From positions 1 to 7,861 of the forward strand of contig JABGQJ010000353.1 of NCBI GenBank assembly GCA_018648945.1: 7,861 nt of DNA. The letters run 5' to 3'. The position numbers and the translations under genes were made by a program. The notes beneath the pieces are model-generated. The model saw only the letters and a list, made by a program, of their open reading frames with translations, did not search any database and was not told the origin of the DNA. Below, one piece after another: positions 5,956 to 7,861 of this stretch. Source of the DNA: Victivallales bacterium (GTDB lineage: Bacteria; Verrucomicrobiota; Lentisphaeria; Oligosphaerales; Lenti-02). Numbering within the stretch: the first letter of the stretch is position 1; every line of letters begins with the position of its first letter.

Positions 5956-7029
5956 ATGAACCAGGCCCTGGAACTACCTGTATCGCGTCGTCAGGTTTTG
6001 CTGGCGGGCGGCGTGGCGGCAGCGCCTCTGCTCGTGCCGCGGGTGTTCGCTGCCCAGGGGAAACCGGACCTTGTGGTTGTGCGGGGGGGGAAGGAGTTGG
6101 CTCCCGTCGAGGCCTCCTACAAACGGATGAAGGAAGGTGTCCAGCGGCTGGGCGGCATGGCGTCGCTGGTCAAGGGCAAGCGGGTTCTGATCAAGGTGAA
6201 CGCCACGGAGAAGACCAGCCAGGATGCCAACACGTCGGTGCCGGCCACTGCGGCGCTACTGCGCCTTGTGCGGGAAAGTGGCCCGGCTGATATCACGGTG
6301 CTGGGGCAGGAATGGGGCGGTTTCGACAGCAAGCGGGCGGGCCAGCCGACTCTTCGCCAAGTGATCAAACAAGCCAAGGTAAAACTGATCGAGCTGCCCC
6401 ACTTCTGGCAGAAGGGAAGCCAGGACCAATACAAGCACTGCGAAGTCGAGGACGATGTGTGGAACCAGCTCTGGGTCGCCAAGCGGATCTTCGAGCCCGG
6501 CACGGTCCTGCTGAATCTGGCGCGGCTCAAGACTCATCCGCATTGCGTCTATACCGGCTGCGTGAAGAACGTCATCGGTCTGACCTACCGGATGTACGGC
6601 TTCCACAAGAAGGACGATGTTGCGGTGCAGAAGGGTGATCCGGCCAAGAGTGACGGGTGGGATGTCTTTCCGCGCAAGCTGGGCGTGGCCTTTCGCGATG
6701 TGATTGGGCCGCGGATTGCACTCAATATCCTGGATGCGGATCAGCCGACCTTTGGCTGGCGCGGCCCAGCCCCCGAGCGCATCCACACCTTTCCCGCGCA
6801 CACGACAGTCCTGGGCAGCGACGCGTTGGCCATGGATGTCTATGGCTGCGGCATGCTGCATGAGCAGCGACCCAAGGACTTCGTGACTGCCCTGGGCGAT
6901 TGGACGGTGGGTGAGAGCCCCTATGTGCTGAAGAACAAACCGAAGGCCAACTACCTGGAAATCTGCGGTCAGTTGGGCACAGGTCAGACGGATCTCAAGA
7001 AGGTCGATATCGATGAAGTCAGCGTCTAG
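5956..7029 (+). CDS. Tat-exported DUF362 family protein
   Basis: The 357-residue product begins with a twin-arginine signal (S10-R11-R12-Q-V-L-L, hydrophobic stretch 15-31, likely cleavage after VFA at 32), so it should be exported folded. The rest matches DUF362: KGKRVLIKVNATEK (73-86), NLARLKTHPHCVYTGCVKNV (187-206, the family's KTH...KNxxG motif), LGVAFRDVIGPRIALNILDA (242-261) and TVLGSDALAMDVYGCG (284-299). DUF362 proteins are poorly characterised; some carry a C-terminal ferredoxin-like cluster domain. Here there is none, only five scattered cysteines (162, 197, 202, 298, 337). GGAG lies 9 nt before the ATG; the frame is open 54 codons upstream but that part lacks a signal, whereas this ATG puts the Tat motif where expected. 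The next gene overlaps its last 17 nt, showing a tight operon. The Tat route suggests a bound cofactor or metal, which is inference. Confidence 0.92.
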   Translation: MNQALELPVSRRQVLLAGGVAAAPLLVPRVFAAQGKPDLVVVRGGKELAPVEASYKRMKEGVQRLGGMASLVKGKRVLIKVNATEKTSQDANTSVPATAALLRLVRESGPADITVLGQEWGGFDSKRAGQPTLRQVIKQAKVKLIELPHFWQKGSQDQYKHCEVEDDVWNQLWVAKRIFEPGTVLLNLARLKTHPHCVYTGCVKNVIGLTYRMYGFHKKDDVAVQKGDPAKSDGWDVFPRKLGVAFRDVIGPRIALNILDADQPTFGWRGPAPERIHTFPAHTTVLGSDALAMDVYGCGMLHEQRPKDFVTALGDWTVGESPYVLKNKPKANYLEICGQLGTGQTDLKKVDIDEVSV

Positions 7030-7513
7030 CTTGCTGGTTGCCCTGCTGTTGGCTTGTTCGTCCTGTGCCCTGCTCCGCCGGGATTCCGGCCCGGCGTTGT
7101 CCGGGCTTCCGGCGTTCCTCCCCGAGGCCAAGGTGAGCCATGTCGAGAGCTTTGCCGGCGAGGAGCTGTATAACTACATGAATGGCGCGGCGGCGACCTA
7201 TCTAGAGGATGGGCCGGTGAGGATGACGGCGGGGGATGTGGAGTTTGCTGGGGTGAGCAGCAAGGTGGAGCTCTACACGATGGTCTCGGCGGCGGCGGCT
7301 CAGAGGATCTACGGGGCGTTCGCGGAAAGCCCAGGCGGGGAGTTCGTGGCGGTGGCGCAGGGAGGGACGCTCTGGCCTAGTAAGGAGCCCGAGGGGATTT
7401 TCCTCCTCGGACCCCATTTTGTGCGTGTCATGACCTATGCCGCCGATGCCGCGACTGGCAAGCGCGTGGCCAGCCAAGTGATGGTGGGGGTGGGGCGACT
7501 GCTCAGCAAGTAG
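7013..7513 (+). CDS. Small lipoprotein, DUF6599-like
   Basis: This 166-residue protein starts 17 nt inside the DUF362 gene, in another frame, with AGAAGG (6998-7003) 9 nt before its ATG; the overlap implies coupled translation. Residues 1-15 are a lipoprotein signal: K2, hydrophobic run, lipobox L12-L13-A14-C15, with a second cysteine at 18. The mature part has GLPAFLPEAK (31-40) and ELYNYMNGAAATYLEDG (51-67), which resembles the LyxYxNGgAexYL motif of DUF6599, then strands such as SKVELYTMVS (83-92), GIFLLGPHFVRVMTYAA (128-144) and a C-terminal amphipathic end. It is somewhat shorter than I expect for that family. The function of DUF6599 is unknown. Its place between the exported DUF362 protein and a flavoenzyme suggests an envelope-anchored partner. 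The family call is from memory of the motif and is moderate; the lipoprotein call is firmer. Confidence 0.82.
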   Translation: MKSASSLLVALLLACSSCALLRRDSGPALSGLPAFLPEAKVSHVESFAGEELYNYMNGAAATYLEDGPVRMTAGDVEFAGVSSKVELYTMVSAAAAQRIYGAFAESPGGEFVAVAQGGTLWPSKEPEGIFLLGPHFVRVMTYAADAATGKRVASQVMVGVGRLLSK

Positions 7514-7569
7514 ACCTGATTTGGGATTGGGGTACATGGTTTGGCACGTTGGCTCGGAAACGGAAGTTC

Positions 7570-7574
7570 AGGAG
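7570..7574 (+). promoter_or_regulatory. Ribosome binding site deciding the oxidoreductase start
   Basis: AGGAG lies 6 nt before ATG 7581 and 3 nt before the adjoining ATG 7578. Another in-frame ATG at 7536 has only a G-rich stretch before it. Spacing favours 7581. Confidence 0.6.
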
Positions 7575-7580
7575 AACATG

Positions 7581-7861
7581 ATGCTTGCTCCCGGTACTGT
7601 GGTGGCGATGTCGGTTGATACGGAAGTGCTGGAACCGGTGGACGTGCTGGTTGCCGGCGGAGGTACGGCCGGCTGCCTCGCGGCTCTTGCAGCGGCTCGG
7701 AATGGGGCCCGCACCATGCTGGTCGAACGCTATGGTTACCTGGGCGGTATGATGACCGCGGGAAACGCAGGACTGACCATGTACATGAAGTTCTCGGGTC
7801 AGCCCGCGCACCACGCGGCGGACCAGGCTGCCTTGGCCACCAATCCCGAGGATGTCCAGAT
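7581..7861 (+). CDS. FAD-dependent oxidoreductase (partial, C-terminus off the right edge)
   Basis: Ninety-three codons are visible. After a short leader (MLAPGTVVAMSVDTEVLEP) comes a classic Rossmann dinucleotide-binding start, VDVLVAGGGTAGCLAALAAA (the GxGxxG-type GGGTAG loop), with the acidic residue of strand two in TMLVERYG, then GYLGGMMTAGNAGLT. The ERxGxLGGxxTxG pattern is typical of FAD_oxidored-type proteins common in Planctomycetota and Verrucomicrobiota, often linked to sugar or organic-acid oxidation. The substrate cannot be inferred because the catalytic part lies outside the window. No signal peptide is seen. It follows the lipoprotein gene by 67 nt on the same strand and is probably the third gene of the operon. 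ATG 7578 or 7536 are alternative starts. A minus-strand frame over the same bases is a shadow. Confidence 0.88.
   Translation, partial: MLAPGTVVAMSVDTEVLEPVDVLVAGGGTAGCLAALAAARNGARTMLVERYGYLGGMMTAGNAGLTMYMKFSGQPAHHAADQAALATNPEDVQ

Noticed and set aside
6256..7131. 291-residue minus-strand frame antisense to the DUF362 gene
   Set aside because: Shadow of a gene with Tat signal and DUF362 motifs; no domain in its own translation.
1..7861. CRISPR arrays, tRNA or rRNA genes, transposases, toxin-antitoxin or known defence genes
   Set aside because: No regularly spaced direct repeats, no tRNA-like cloverleaf or rRNA sequence that I recognise, and no such protein motifs on either strand.

Overview
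The window is GC-rich bacterial DNA holding seven protein genes, two of them cut by the window edges, and one long non-coding stretch. There is no rRNA, tRNA or other taxonomic marker. The gene families point to a Planctomycetota, Lentisphaerota, Hydrogenedentota or Armatimonadota type of genome: a secreted SUMF1-type protein with an N-terminal Ig-like domain, a sugar phosphate isomerase/epimerase-type TIM barrel, a Reg_prop-like propeller joined to a helical barrel, a Tat-exported DUF362 protein, and an FAD_oxidored-type flavoenzyme. This placement is inference from family content only.

Layout. 1-821 (minus): N-terminal 273 residues of a secreted formylglycine-generating-enzyme-family (SUMF1) protein, running off the left edge. 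822-1685: an 864-nt non-coding stretch between divergent genes, rich in inverted repeats. Its main feature is an imperfect hairpin element at 1385-1530, bounded by perfect 17-bp arms. 1686-2489 (plus): a sugar phosphate isomerase/epimerase-type TIM barrel. 2490-4577 (minus): a 695-residue protein with an N-terminal beta-propeller and a C-terminal alpha-helical (six-hairpin-like) domain. 4598-5749 (minus): a membrane family 2 glycosyltransferase lying 20 nt upstream of the propeller gene, so the two probably form one operon. 5750-5955: a divergent promoter region with two perfect palindromes. 5956-7029, 7013-7513 and 7581-beyond the end (plus): an apparent operon of a Tat-signal DUF362 protein, a small lipoprotein resembling DUF6599, and an FAD-dependent oxidoreductase.

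How the genes may work together. The glycosyltransferase and the propeller/helical-barrel protein look like a pair acting on a glycan: one a membrane polymerase or transferase, the other a candidate glycan-binding or glycan-cleaving protein. The plus-strand operon at the right combines an exported DUF362 protein, a lipoprotein and a flavoenzyme and may serve an envelope redox or catabolic task whose substrate cannot be read from the sequence. The TIM-barrel gene stands alone behind the structured non-coding region. Its stop codon abuts the stop of the convergent propeller gene with no gap.

I see no CRISPR array, transposase, toxin-antitoxin pair or known defence system. The most unusual content is the structured non-coding stretch at 822-1685 and the glycosyltransferase/propeller pair.
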